A stretch of DNA of 64,000 nucleotides from Prorocentrum cordatum (GCA_963575745.1 CAUYUJ010014771.1:819593-883592), one strand, 5' to 3'. Positions 1 to 9,990 are shown, numbered from the stretch's first letter. Numbers and translations: made by a program. Notes: a model not told the origin generated them from the letters alone.

Positions 1-730
1 CCTCCCTCGATCTTTCACCTCTTCTCCTCCTCCGATTTGCAGTCGCCGGGCCATTGCGCCCTGGTTGGATGGAAGTTTCGAGCTTTGGTAGGGCTCTCGG
101 GCCAGCCAGGCCTAGATGCCCTTTTTCCACGGTGAAATGGTTTTTTTTTCGTTTCTCTTGCGCCAGCGAGTTTCCAACGCTCGCTGGTTCAAAGGGTTCT
201 TTTGTGAGATATCGGTGTGCTTTTCCTCTTCCGGCCTGTCTTCCGCCTTTCCTTTCTTCCCTGTTTCTCTCTTGCTCACCGCGCTGCGCTGATGCGCTTG
301 TGGCATCCATTGATGCCGTTGCAATTATCTTGCTCTCTGCCCCGCTGTTGGAACTCAGATTCCTTCTTCAATTGCTTGCGCTGGCCGTGCACATGTGCCT
401 GGCCTCTCACACAGTTCCTTACGTTGCCGTTGTCCTTTCTTTTTGTTTCAGCCTCTGCGCCTGGAAGGAGCTGATCCGATAGCCTTTTTTTAGAATTGTG
501 GATGAATCGTATTTTCCAGAGATGGTATATATTTCTAACACATACATTCGTACATACGTACATTTACCAATCAGTGCTTGCACTGAAGGGGTCCTCGCGG
601 ATGTTGAAGGATTTGGCGAAAGTGAGTGCCCCGCCGATTTCGGTCGCACGCTGGGTTCAAGGGTTCCTGGTTCCGGGTTCCGGGCCAATTTCGGAGGGCG
701 GCGAGGTTTCCGGGTTCCCGGGTTTTTGGT
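1..730. other. unassigned DNA, no supported gene
   Basis: Several overlapping frames of 60-140 codons are open on both strands here, but none shows a recognisable domain and their residues look like chance translation of pyrimidine-rich DNA. I see no RNA gene, repeat array or transposon terminus. A host exon cannot be excluded without transcript data. Confidence 0.4.
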
Positions 731-732
731 CG

Positions 733-1000
733 ATTTTCTTATCGATCGGTCTCACCATCGATCTCATTACCGATTTATCGATCGATGTCACTATCGATAT
801 CACAATCGACCTCATTATCAATATCATAAGCGATCTCACTCGAGATCGCAGAAGCGATCTCGCGATCGATCTCACTATCGATCCCATTGAATGGATTTGA
901 TTATCGGTCCCACGATCGACCTTACAATCGTTCTCACTAGTGATTCCACGATCGATGTCATTATCGATCTCACAACTTATCTCAAGATCCATTGAATCAA
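733..1000. repeat. degenerate ATCGAT(CTCAC) tandem repeat
   Basis: The motif TATCGATCTCAC or a close variant recurs every 12-24 bases (for example around 740, 765, 788, 808, 860 and 960). The spacing is irregular and point changes are many, as expected of an old tandem array. Three frames stay partly open only because of the short period, so the overlapping ORFs are not genes. Confidence 0.75.
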
Positions 1001-1046
1001 TTTTCAAGTCATCAATTCATTGGGTTCTTTCAGGTGTAATTTGTAT

Positions 1047-1072
1047 TGGTAGTAGCAGCAGTAGTAGTAGTG

Positions 1073-1104
<32 letters not shown>

Positions 1105-1192
1105 CGTCGTCGTCGTCGTCGTCGTCGTAGTCGTAGTCGTAGTCGTAGTCGTAGTGGTAGTAGTAGTCGTAGTAGTAGTAGTAGTCGTAGTC

Positions 1193-1227
<35 letters not shown>

Positions 1228-1228
1228 T

Positions 1229-1262
<34 letters not shown>

Positions 1263-1309
1263 AAGTAGTCGTAGTAGTAGTCGTAGTAGTAGTCGTAGTA
1301 GTAGTAGTC

Positions 1310-1351
<42 letters not shown>

Positions 1352-1384
1352 ATCGTCGTAGCAGTAGTAGTAGTAGTAGTAGTC

Positions 1385-1422
<38 letters not shown>

Positions 1423-1548
1423 CGTCGTCGTCGTAGTAGAAGTAGTAATAGTCGTATTAGTATTAGTAGTAGTAGTAGTAGTAGCAGTAGGTGTAGTAGT
1501 CGTAATACTAGTCGTAGAAGAAGTAGTCGTAGCATGATTAGTAGTAGT

Positions 1549-1603
<55 letters not shown>

Positions 1604-1610
1604 AGCATAG
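1047..1610. repeat. AGT/CGT trinucleotide microsatellite
   Basis: About 560 bases of AGT repeats with CGT, AGC and AAT interruptions, ending in a run of AGC and AGT. The long poly-Ser, poly-Leu, poly-Thr and poly-Val frames on both strands are a by-product of the trinucleotide and are not annotated as proteins. Confidence 0.95.
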
Positions 1611-1731
1611 TAATAGCATGGTTATGCTCATCATCCCTAATATTGCTATAAGTTGGTTTCTGAAATGCGATTGCTATTTTTACTGTTGTAGTGGCCTTCG
1701 GCCAGTGCCGCCGATCCGGGTCCCCCCCGCC

Positions 1732-1737
1732 CCCTGG
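1732..1737. repeat. target site duplication, left copy (CCCTGG)
   Basis: CCCTGG lies immediately left of the Copia LTR and again at 9697-9702 immediately right of the other LTR. Joining the flanks at this hexamer gives a C-rich stretch followed by an AGGGAAGGG tract that matches an uninterrupted copy of the same repeat at about 61272-61312. This supports insertion into that repeat. Confidence 0.75.
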
Positions 1738-1927
1738 TATGAACTTATCAAAGCCCCCGAAGCCTTTGATCGCAATAAGAACAAGAAACCAGAAGAACAT
1801 CTGAGATGTGTTCCACAGCGCGCTTAGTCTGACTCAAGGGCCCTGCCACAATCCAGGGCCAAAACGGTTGCGGTCGCACACGCGCATGCATGAGCACAAA
1901 TACAAGATGTACAGCGTGTATCTCACA
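1738..1927 (-). repeat. Copia 3' LTR
   Basis: A 190-bp direct repeat of 9507-9696, about 91% identical by eye. It runs from TATGAACTTATC to TATCTCACA on the plus strand, so the element-sense LTR starts TGTGAGATA and ends GTTCATA. It follows the membrane-tail frame after about 285 bases. Confidence 0.92.
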
Positions 1928-2211
1928 CCCGTGAAAGAGTGAAAACAAATAAAACAGAGAGAAGCCTTCCCTTCAATATGAAAAATAAAGAATCCAAGGC
2001 ACAACAGATAAACATACCTAAGACTGCACAAACAAAAACAGTCATGCATACTCCGCCTTGTGATTCGTGAGGAAGTGTAACTAACTCAAATCTACAATCA
2101 TAAAGTCTCGCGCCGCATGCAAACCAACCTCAAAGTCTACAGTTATAAACTCTCGCGCGGCATGCAAATCAAAACCGCAACGAAGAAATAATAAAAAATA
2201 GCTGTGGGCGT
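1928..2211 (-). other. Copia 3' untranslated segment
   Basis: This segment lies between the last coding frame and the 3' LTR. It is A-rich on the plus strand. It contains two near copies of a roughly 50-base unit (TAAAGTCTCGCGCCGCATGCAAA around 2101 and TAAACTCTCGCGCGGCATGCAAA around 2147). I do not see a convincing polypurine tract directly beside the LTR. Confidence 0.5.
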
Positions 2212-2931
2212 TCACTTATGAGCTCGAAATCCTTCCGTCGCCTCTGGCTCGGTCGTCACCTCGCCCGCTCTGCGAAACCCCTGCGTCTCGTGCTGAAACC
2301 TCCAGACGTCTCCGCTGAGCTTGTACGTCGTCATGCTCTGCACTCCCACCGTGTACACATAGCCCGACGAGCCGCCCTGCTCGTCTGCTGGTGGCTCATT
2401 CGGCTCGCGCTCCTTCTCGATGCGCTCCATCTCGGCCTTCGCCCGTAGAACCGCCAGTTCCGTCTTGTACTTGTACTCGGCCTCCTTCATCTTGATCAGG
2501 TAGGATGCAACCGGGTAGGCCCCCATTAACCCGAGAAGTAGGAAAAACATGGCGAACCAGACCACACTGCCGTAGCCGTCGTCCTCGTCTTTTGTGCCGT
2601 AGCCTGCATGGGCCGCCGATCTGCAACAGCAAGTTGCGAAAATTGCCAACTGCATGAATGGGGTCGTCGCCTTCCGCGTCGCCGCCGATGTCACCGGCCT
2701 CGTCTGATCTATGATGCCCTGTCGATCCTCCTTGGTCTTCTTCTTCGCCGCCGTGTAGGTCGGGTCGCACTTGAGTTGTAGCCCCCCATATCGCAACCGA
2801 TCGGCGAGGAGCTGCCTCGCCGCGATCTTCGCGAGCCCGTCCGCGCACTGCCTCTCTGAAGATACCCGCCTCCAGCGTGTCATCGTAGCCGCCATCCTCT
2901 CGCGCAGCGCTAGCACATCGATGCCGGTCCG
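2212..2931 (-). pseudogene. Copia RNase H end plus C-terminal membrane/coiled-coil tail
   Basis: The frame continues directly from the RT/RNase H frame beyond an in-frame TAG at 2932-2934. It opens with the usual end of a Copia RNase H (DVLALRERM, then SERQCADGLAKIAARQ). It then carries about 130 extra residues: a hydrophobic segment (SVVWFAMFFLLLGLMGAYPV) consistent with one membrane span, then a Lys/Glu/Arg-rich helical stretch (MKEAEYKYKTELAVLRAKAE) likely to form a coiled coil, and an unremarkable tail ending at a TGA. Copia proteins usually stop soon after RNase H, so the tail is an addition. An envelope-like or membrane-anchoring role is only a guess. Confidence 0.75.
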
Positions 2932-4377
2932 CTAGTCCTGGAAGTTGGTGATGCTCTCCTTCTGCGCCGCGTCGTAGAGCGCCTTCGCGTCCACAACCAA
3001 TGCCGACTCACCTGCCATGCGAGTGCTCTCGTCCTTCGTGATGTCCACGCCGTTGTAGATCATAGCTGCCCAGAATCGCTTCGCAAACTCCAGGCCGCCC
3101 ATGCCCGCTGCTGCTGCCTGCGATTCCTCATGTAGCGAAGAACGTGCCATACGCAGTAGCTTGAAGGACTTCCAGTCGATCACGCTGAAGTCGGACTCGT
3201 ATCCGTCGAACATCTTCTTGTGGCATGCCAAGATGACGTAGCCACCTTGACTGGGCCCGTCTCGTCGAACTCCCCAGGCCGCGTCCGTCATAGCTACGAA
3301 CACTATGTCGCACACCTGGCCGATCTTCTTCATCTTGAGCCCGACGTCCGAGTTCTGCTTGTAGAACGGCAGTGTCTTGTTCGCCTCCTTGGCCGTGCCA
3401 GCCGTCGCCGTGGGTAGTTGGCCCTGGTGAATGATGACCGAAGCCGAAAGGTGCGGGCACGCCGGAGAGCTTGGCCACTGCAACGCTCCGAGTAGGCCTC
3501 GTAGCTGCCGCTTCTCCTTGATCGTGAGCTCCCTCGTGTTGTCGCTGCTCTTCTGGTCGATCGTGATGGGCTTCAGGTTCTTCGCGTATGTCGCCATCTT
3601 CACCCCAATCTCGCTGCTGTTCGATTTCGGGATGTCCCAGTGTGGAGTCTGCGTCACGTCGCTGCCGCAGTAGTCCATCTTGTCGTCCTCGATCCATTTT
3701 CTGAACTTGAACTTCTGCTTCACCTCGGTGGTAACCCGACTGTAGTTGCTGCCCGGCCGCCGATCTCCACCTCCCAGCATATCGCCCACAGAAAGTAGAA
3801 TGAACCCGTCGCAGTTGCCGTCCTCGTCGAAGCTGAGGAACATGCAGGGGTCCAGGGGATGCTGCTTGAGACCGCTGGCCTTCAGGTCGTCCACCGCACG
3901 TAGCCACCGACGCCTTGGTGCGTCCACCTGGCCGTACATGGGCTTGATGAGCTTCATCAGGGTGTCCGGCTCGATGCACATGAGCTCTGCCGCGTCTTTG
4001 GGCACCTTCGCGTATAACTCACGCTCTTGGGGTCGTCCTTGAAGAAATGCAGTAGCTACGTCTGCTGTCCAAAGCCTCCGGCCGTTATTAGCCGCCAGTA
4101 ATAGCGCCATCTGTCTTGCCAGTCTCGATGCTGTAGGCAATGCCGTCGGTGCTGCGCCGCTGAGTGCGTCGGGGTCGTTGAAACCTTGCAGAGCCAGCCG
4201 CGCCTTGGCACGCGGTGTGCCGTCGTCGTTCTTCGTCGACTTGATCACCCACTTCGCCTTGAGTATCCGCCGAGGGTCCCCCTCGCCGGTGGGCTTGTGA
4301 AACTCCCAGACGTCATTGCCGAAGAACTCCGTCAGATCCCTCCGCTTGCCCTGCGTGAGCGCCGCGCGCTCACGCAG
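2932..4377 (-). pseudogene. Copia reverse transcriptase and RNase H
   Basis: The frame opens with the Copia RT start (KWVIKSTKNDDG upstream of the first ATG, then KARLALQGF). It keeps the first catalytic Asp (TADVATAFLQG, residue 63 of the frame from 4248). The second catalytic box reads SVGD at residues 153-156 instead of YVDD, an Asp-to-Gly change at codon 3786-3784. RNase H follows with TDAAWGV, an ESQAAAAG Glu and a VDAKALYDA Asp. A TAG ends the frame 14 bases before homology resumes. Around 4375 a tandem copy of GACATCTCCGTG and a 1-base shift separate this frame from the upstream one. The product would copy element RNA into DNA, but this copy lacks an essential catalytic residue. Confidence 0.9.
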
Positions 4378-5640
4378 AGATGTCCACGGAGATGTCCACG
4401 GAGATGTCGCTGAGCTTCGCCTCCGTGCCGTCGAACTCCCAGCCGAATGGCAGGTCCTGACTGGTGACCATCCGCTGTAGAGCTGCGAGTTCGTCGTCCG
4501 CGTCGTCGACGTCCGGCACTGGCACCACGCTGCTCAGTCCAGGGTCGGGTAGCGTGCCTCGGAAGACTTTTCCTCCAGGTCTGGTGAAAATCGCCGCCTC
4601 TGCTTTGTCCATCCGGAGCCGCTCCTTCTGAAGATTCGACATAAAGCTCAACTGCGTCTGTGTAGATCCGAGCTCCTGCTCCGATGATGGCGCTGCCGCC
4701 GCTGATGACGATGATGCTGCTGGCTGCGCTGTCTGCGCTGGCTGTGCTGGCTGCGCCGCCGGTTGAGCTGCCGGCTGCTCTGGCTCCAGTGGGGGCGTCG
4801 TCGGCATCGGCTCCTGGTCTGGCTGACCAGAGTTCGACGTCTGTCGACTGCCGTCGGGTGCTGGCGCCTCCGCGTCTGGAAGGTCCTCCGCTGGAGCTGC
4901 TGCGGCTGGTGGCGCCTCTGGTGCTACTGAGGCTGCTGCCGCCGCTGACCCGGATGACGACGCCTGTGCTGGCACCTCCACCTCTGGGGCCGTCATAGGA
5001 CCTGGACCGCCTCCTCGACGTCGCTTAGATGCTGGACCTTCGTCTCCGTCCTCCGCGTCGTCGTCGACGTCCATGTCCGAGTCGCCCGATGCGTCGAACG
5101 GGGGCTGCTGTGAGCTGATGTCGTGGTACTGCGTCACGCCCGTCCTCCGCATGCTGCCCAGTGCGTCCTTGGCCCGGGCCAGGTTCTCGAGTAGAGCGCA
5201 CCCTTGATCACTCACGTCTGGCCGAACGTGTTCGGGTGCACACCGTAGTAGCTGCGTGCCGTGAACGATCCAGTAGATGCGTGCTCCACTCTCATCCTGG
5301 CGCATCTCCTTGAACACCACGAGTGCGGTGCCCTTCCACTTGTTCTTGATGGGATTGTCGGTTTTGCCCTCGCGCCAGTAGTGGCACCGCTGGCCGATGG
5401 AACGGTCGTGCTTGAGCGCCACATGTCGCCATAGGAGCGCGCGTCGTAGCTTGGCTGAGGCGTCCGCTTTCATGAAAGCTAACGCCGCCATATACCTCCT
5501 TTCCAGCACGTCCTTGAAGTCCTCGTCCTCCTTCATCTGGCACAGCGTCGCTGGTGAGAACTTGTCGCTGGAGTTGGTCATCGTCGTAGTGGGGTCCATG
5601 CCCAGAACCCACTGGCATGGCGAGTACCCTTCGTGCACGC
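4370..5640 (-). pseudogene. Copia integrase C-terminal region and Pro/Ala/Gln-rich linker
   Basis: From about 5640 downward the coding frame reads YSPCQWVLG, KFSPATLCQMKEDE and RALLWRHVALKHDRSIGQRCHYWR, typical of the region after the integrase core in dinoflagellate Copia proteins. A basic/aromatic patch (NKWKGTALVVFKE) follows, perhaps the C-terminal DNA-binding part. The rest, about 4400-5100, is an acidic and then Pro/Ala/Gln-rich linker that reaches the RT frame. The first ~95 residues of the open frame (5926-5640) are out of frame with the integrase core and are not the protein. Confidence 0.75.
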
Positions 5641-6063
5641 CAGTCGGTTGACCTGGTGGGGCACGTAGATGCACGCCTCGGTGATCAGCTTTTCTTCGAG
5701 CACTGTGTTGGCCGTGCGCTCGATCGCGTCCTGGCAGTAAAGTTCGATCGCTTCTCGAACCACCTGATGGCGTCGCTTCACCACTCCGAGACTCGCGTGA
5801 GCCTCGCCTGCTGCGATCACGGTACTGATGCTGTGCTGATCCAGAAACTGCGTGAACTTGTCCGACGCGAAGCCTGATCCGTCGTCGGCACGTAGCTCGC
5901 CCATGGGGCCGAACTGCCTGATCCATCCGCGCTCGACCGCCTTGATCAGCTCGTCGGCCGTCTCTGTCTTGATCGTCCGTAGGGCACAGTACCTGGTAGC
6001 GCCGTCCACCATTGACAAGATTGCCGTCTTGCCTGTCGCGGTCTTGACCCAGAACACGTCGGC
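5578..6063 (-). pseudogene. Copia integrase catalytic core
   Basis: The frame begins ADVFWVKTATGK and carries MVDGATRY (first Asp), RADDGSGFAS (second Asp) and a Glu in AAGEAHASLGVVKRRH, giving the D-D-E triad with the expected spacing. The enzyme would join element cDNA to the chromosome. It continues in frame from the zinc-binding part across a TAG at 6064-6066 and shifts frame near 5640. Catalytic residues are retained, but the stop and the shift break the chain. Confidence 0.87.
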
Positions 6064-6528
6064 CTAGACGGTCTCGTTGAACTTCATCGGCTGCTTGGCT
6101 GACGTTGTGGGCGCCTTCGGCGGGCGCTGCCGCTGCATACAGTGCTCGCAGCGATACTCTGCCGCGCAGTTGAGCACGTTCTCCTGAGCTCCCGCTTGCT
6201 GTAGTAACCGATGTAGTACCGTCGGGTTGGGGTGCCCCATGTTCCAGTGTAGCCGCCTGACGTAGCGCAACGCCTCGGTGCCGTACTTCTCGCGTAATTG
6301 CGAGTGCACGTGGACAACCTCCTCTTCGTCGTCTCGTCCGTCGAGGTGGGGTTGCTGCCGCTGCTGACGTCCTCGCCGTTGTAGATCTCCTCGACCTCGG
6401 CTTCCACCATGACCTGCGCCAGGGTGGCTGCCAGGATGAACAGGTAGTCCTCCGTGACCTTCGTGCGCTTGACTCTGCTGCCGTCCACGTTGCCCTCCAA
6501 TACTGCGAGCTGGTGGCACCTGTCGCAT
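6064..6528 (-). pseudogene. Copia integrase HHCC zinc-binding domain
   Basis: The useful part is about 6330-6067: an arginine/tyrosine-rich lead-in, then HWNMGHPNPTVLHRLL with both His, and CEHCMQRQ with both Cys. This is the N-terminal zinc module of retroviral-type integrases. Upstream residues in this frame are out-of-frame noise, because the protein enters from another frame near 6335. The frame ends at a TAG directly before the catalytic core. Confidence 0.85.
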
Positions 6529-6535
6529 CGCGTGC

Positions 6536-8014
6536 TCATGATTGCCGACATGAGCTTCTTGGTGGTCCTGATGATGGTTGGCCTATTGACCGGCTGATCG
6601 TCACTCCCTGGTAGGGTGGGGCCGTGCATGCACGGGTCGAAGGTCGCCGTGTAGCCCGGTAGGTTGGACCAGGCCTTGGTCTGCCAGGCCTCGATGTGGC
6701 TGGATGCTCCACGTGAGCGTGACGTCCGCCCTCGTGCTGAATGTGGTAGACGTCCTCCACGAACTGCAGGTGCGTGCGGTGATGCCAGTCGCGTAGCTCG
6801 ATCAGGTACTCCTTCCAACCTGGATGTTGGTAGATGTTTAGCTCCTGCATGTTGGACCAGGGTCCGCACATCGGGGAGAGATGAACTTCGTCTGGCTGTT
6901 ATTCGCGTAGCTTACGCTCCAACCGCTCCCGGTGCTCGACCGTCGCGAAGTCCCAGCCCGTGTGTAGCCCGAACGTCTCGACGTCCGCTCCGAGGTCGCG
7001 TAGGCTCTGAGATAGCCGCGCCTCGCCGGCATATACCTCCCAGACCTTCCGTCGCGTAGTGCAGCGCTTTGCCGCTGCCCGCCGCATCGTCTGCAAGCAC
7101 TGGTCGCTCGCGTGCTTGATCGCCGAGTCGATCTTCTGAATGAAGTTGGTCGTGACCTGCCTCTTGTCGCCGTCGTCGCTGCTGCACGTGTCCTGCTCGG
7201 TGAGCTGCGTCACGTCGCTGTAGGCGTCCGCCAGGCACCAGCATGGCTCTGGCAGGTTCGGGTCAACTGGCTGGATCGGCGTTGTCGCGAAGCAAAAGTT
7301 ACCGCAGGAAGCATGATTTCGGCACCGATACTGCTTCATGTACTCGCCGCAGCAGTTGACCTTGACGACTCGTTGCGGGCATCCTTCTGAGTGCGCCCGC
7401 TGCGGTGCAACCTCCCACTGCTCCTCGTCGCTGCTGCTGCTGTTGTCGACCTTGTAGATCTCGTCTAGAAGCTCCAGGCCGCTGATGGCACTGTCGCCGT
7501 CCACGAACTCCCTGACGTCGACCGGTTTGTACTCGAAGTCGAACTCCGCGCCCTTCGTCTGGTCGCCCAGGTCCTCGAGCAGGTCCACCATGTAGTGGCC
7601 TTGCGGAGACGTGCGCGCCTCCTCGTAGTTGCCGCCGTTCCACGCCAGCGGCTGATTCGCAAAGTCGACCTGCACTGCGAACTTCTCCAGTAGGGGCCGT
7701 GGGAAGAGGATTGGCGTCTTCCCTGGAACGAGGTAAATGCACAGGGTCCCCGTCTTGTTCTTGAAGCTCGCTGGAATGATGCCGCACCACAGCGCGTGCT
7801 CCACCTTCCCGTTGCCGAATCGGAACGGCCTCCGACACGCGTGGAACTCCAGCGTCTCGATCGGGTAGCCCTTGGCGTGGCGCGCTGCCAGGTACTCCTT
7901 GATGGTCTCCGAACCTGACATAAGCGTAGTCGCACCGCCGTCCAGGATCGCCAACTGTGCGGGGATGATGCTGGCCGTTGTGCGGTTGCCCCAGGAGACC
8001 TCGTCAACCATCAT
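6536..8014 (-). pseudogene. Copia retropepsin and methyltransferase-like domain
   Basis: The frame from 8014 carries a retropepsin-like box LDGGATTLMSG (usual form D-S/T-G-A; here DGG). After a Cys-rich stretch comes VWEVYAGEARLSQSLRDLG, which resembles motif I of class I methyltransferases. A TAA at 6899-6901 interrupts it, and the same frame continues with LSPMCGPWSNMQELN, which resembles the catalytic Pro-Cys motif IV of cytosine methyltransferases, and RHAHVEHP, similar in place to motif VI. The frame shifts near 6700 and again near 6335. Capture of cytosine methyltransferases by Copia elements has been reported in Symbiodinium. Whether this fold was ever active on DNA is inference. Confidence 0.75.
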
Positions 8015-8093
8015 CTATCTCTTGATCCATCTGTCCGCGGGGCCGCTTCTCCGGTGGCTCCGGGCAGTCCTTCGCCCAGTGTCCAACTCCGCA

Positions 8094-9218
8094 TCATTGT
8101 AGACACGTCGCCTTGGATGGTGCTGGCCTCTTAGCTGCTCCCGCCCTCTCCGTAGGTCTCGGCCTCGTGTACGGATTGAACGGGCGATGTGGTTCCGATG
8201 GTGGTGAGCCCTTTCGTCCTGGGCTGCCCTTCCGTCCAGCTCCTCGAGAACGTCCGCGTCCTTTGGCTGCGCCCTTACTGGGTGGGCGCCTCGGTGCTGC
8301 TGATGCTGATGATCCCGTCGCGCCAGGTAACATCGCCACGACCGGGTAGTAGCCGCGTGCGAGCTTCAGGTCGTTGAAGCGCTTGCGCGCGTCGTGGTAG
8401 GCTGCGCAGACCTCGTTGTACTCCGTCACGTCGAAGTCCTGCACCGTCGCCGTGTCCCGCTGATAGTCGGCCTCCTCGCAGTCGTACCAGCTCTCATCGC
8501 CGTCCTCGGCCCAGTACTCCTGCTCGTAGCCGTCATCGAACTCTAGTTCGTCGTCTTGGCCATAGTACGCATCTTCTTCGTAGTGCTCTCCTGTCTCGTC
8601 GTCCACGTGGTACTGCTTCCGTGCATGATTAGGCTCGTATACCGTGTTCTCCTGTCCGAATGTTGTCTCCAGCGCCTCGATCACTTTGTCCTGTGTGATG
8701 TCCCTGCCCACGATGGACATGATGACTGCCTTCTGGTCTGAACTGTAGCCGCCTCGTCGTAATATCAACCATCCACGAACCTTGGCTGGCAGCTCGATGT
8801 CGTGCGTCTTGAGCTTCCGCTCTGCTGCTCGAACTCTTGAGATGTAACCGAAGAGTGTCTCTCCTCGATTGCGTCGTAGCTTATAAAAGTACTCCCCGAA
8901 CTCATCTGCCAACTCCGTCCGCGTGTCCATCTTGAATCGTTTCCGTAGGCGTGCGAGTAGCGCTGTAGCCGCGCCAGGCTTGATCAGGTCGTCCGCCGTG
9001 AAGTCCTCGACTTCGTCCCAAGCTTCGCCTGTCAGGCCCGGCCAATAACATGAGAGCCGCCTCGCCCTCCTTTTCTCCACGGTCAGCTTCGCTATGAACA
9101 TTGTCGCCCGCTTCTCGTATTCCTTCCATCTCGAAAGTGTTCCGTCGAACTGTGGAACTCCGCGTTCCGATAGTATTGCGTGATGGTCGTCTGCTGCTCT
9201 GCCGCCTGCTTTCGCCAT
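8094..9218 (-). pseudogene. Copia gag
   Basis: The ATG at 9218 is the first in frame, but the residues just upstream also look coding, so the true start may lie further up. The frame has a helical capsid-like region (RWKEYEKRATMFIAKL, GYISRVRAAERKL) and an acidic Tyr/Asp/Glu stretch. A basic Pro/Arg/Ser tail then leads to KATCLQ, a TGA, then CGVGHWAKDC. The stop therefore falls inside a CCHC zinc knuckle, which is also one residue short of the canonical spacing. The protein would assemble the particle and bind element RNA. It precedes the protease frame and a frameshift near 8015. Confidence 0.85.
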
Positions 9219-9492
9219 GATGCTGGCCTTCGCTGCGTAGAGGTCGTCGTCGCTGCCGAGAAAGGTGTACTGCTGCTCGGACTCGTGCTGCTCGCTGGAG
9301 CTGCTGAAATTGTCGCTCTGGACCTCGCTGGAGGTCGATTACGATTTGTTGCCGAAGCTGGGCTCGAAGCCGCCTGATGTGGAGTAGTTGCCGTCGGCGC
9401 TGAGCGGTCCACAGAATATGGAGTAGTGGCCGTCGACGCTGAGCGGTCCACAATCTATGAAGGGCGCTGACAAGCCTGCCGAGGAATAGACA

Positions 9493-9505
9493 GGCTCCGC
9501 TACCA
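9493..9505 (-). other. primer binding site (initiator-Met-tRNA-like)
   Basis: In element sense the sequence one base after the 5' LTR is TGGTAGCGGAGCC. The common Copia primer site, complementary to the 3' end of initiator methionine tRNA, is TGGTATCAGAGCC, so it differs at two positions. The host tRNA may carry the same changes or the site may have decayed. Confidence 0.75.
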
Positions 9506-9506
9506 A

Positions 9507-9696
9507 TATGAACTTATCACAGCTCCCGAAGCCTTTGATCGCAATAGGAATAAGAAACCAGAAGAACATCTGAGATGTTTTCCACAGCGCGTTCTGTCTG
9601 ACTCTAGGGCCCTGCCACAATCCAGGGCCAAAACGGTTGCGGTCGCACACGCACATGCACGATAATACATACAATATGTACAGCGTATATCTCACA
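9507..9696 (-). repeat. Copia 5' LTR
   Basis: The 190-bp partner of 1738-1927, directly followed on the right by the CCCTGG target duplication and on the left by the primer site. It should contain the element promoter. I see no convincing TATA box. Confidence 0.92.
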
Positions 9697-9837
9697 CCCT
9701 GGACCACCCCCCGTCCGCCAGGGAAGGGACAAAGGGAAGAGGCTTCCTTTTTGACGTAATGAGGACGTGGATGGACTTCCCTCAAGCTGCGAGCCCGTTC
9801 CCCGAACGAGGAAGGGTGCTCTCTCTCTCTCTTTTTT

Positions 9838-9873
<36 letters not shown>

Positions 9874-9990
9874 CCGACGGGAGAGGAGGATGGAAAGAAG
9901 GGAACGAAAGAAGGCTCCCCGTCGACGGGACTGGACAGACACCCCACACACGCCGACATGGTGGGCGGATTATTAAGGAAATGGTTAGTT
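9697..9990 (+). repeat. dispersed repeat, copy A, with CT microsatellite
   Basis: This stretch parallels about 61260-61490: a C-rich tract, AGGGAAGGG(A)CAAAGGGAAG, GGCTTCC, a variable middle and a CACACGCCGACA...GGCGGATT end. The variable middle here holds a CT tract at about 9818-9871. The left part of this copy was split by the Copia element and resumes leftward from 1737. The ~90-codon frames across it are microsatellite artefacts. Confidence 0.7.

Larger units (their letters stand above)
1738..9696 (-). mobile_element. decayed Copia-type LTR retrotransposon
   Basis: This 7.96-kb element reads right to left: LTR (9507-9696), primer site, gag (9218-8094), retropepsin and methyltransferase-like domain (8014 to about 6600), integrase (about 6528-5300), linker, RT/RNase H (about 4360-2800), membrane tail (to 2212), LTR (1738-1927). 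The order PR-INT-RT-RH is that of Ty1/Copia. I count about ten lesions: stops at 8094-8096, 6899-6901, 6064-6066 and 2932-2934; frameshifts near 8015, 6700, 6335, 5640 and 4375; and a changed RT YVDD box. The LTRs differ at about 17 of 190 positions by eye, so the copy is not recent. It is very unlikely to move by itself. Confidence 0.93.

Noticed and set aside
54-482. 142-codon plus-strand frame as a gene
   Set aside because: No domain, no homologue recognised, and competing frames of equal quality overlap it.
1017-1634. Long poly-Ser, poly-Leu, poly-Thr and poly-Val reading frames
   Set aside because: They exist on both strands and in several frames only because of the AGT/CGT trinucleotide repeat.
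2932-6066. Stop-codon reassignment or readthrough (TAG within integrase and at the RNase H end)
   Set aside because: TGA and TAA stops and frameshifts also break this element, so ordinary decay explains them. Dinoflagellates are not known to reassign TAG in nuclear genes.
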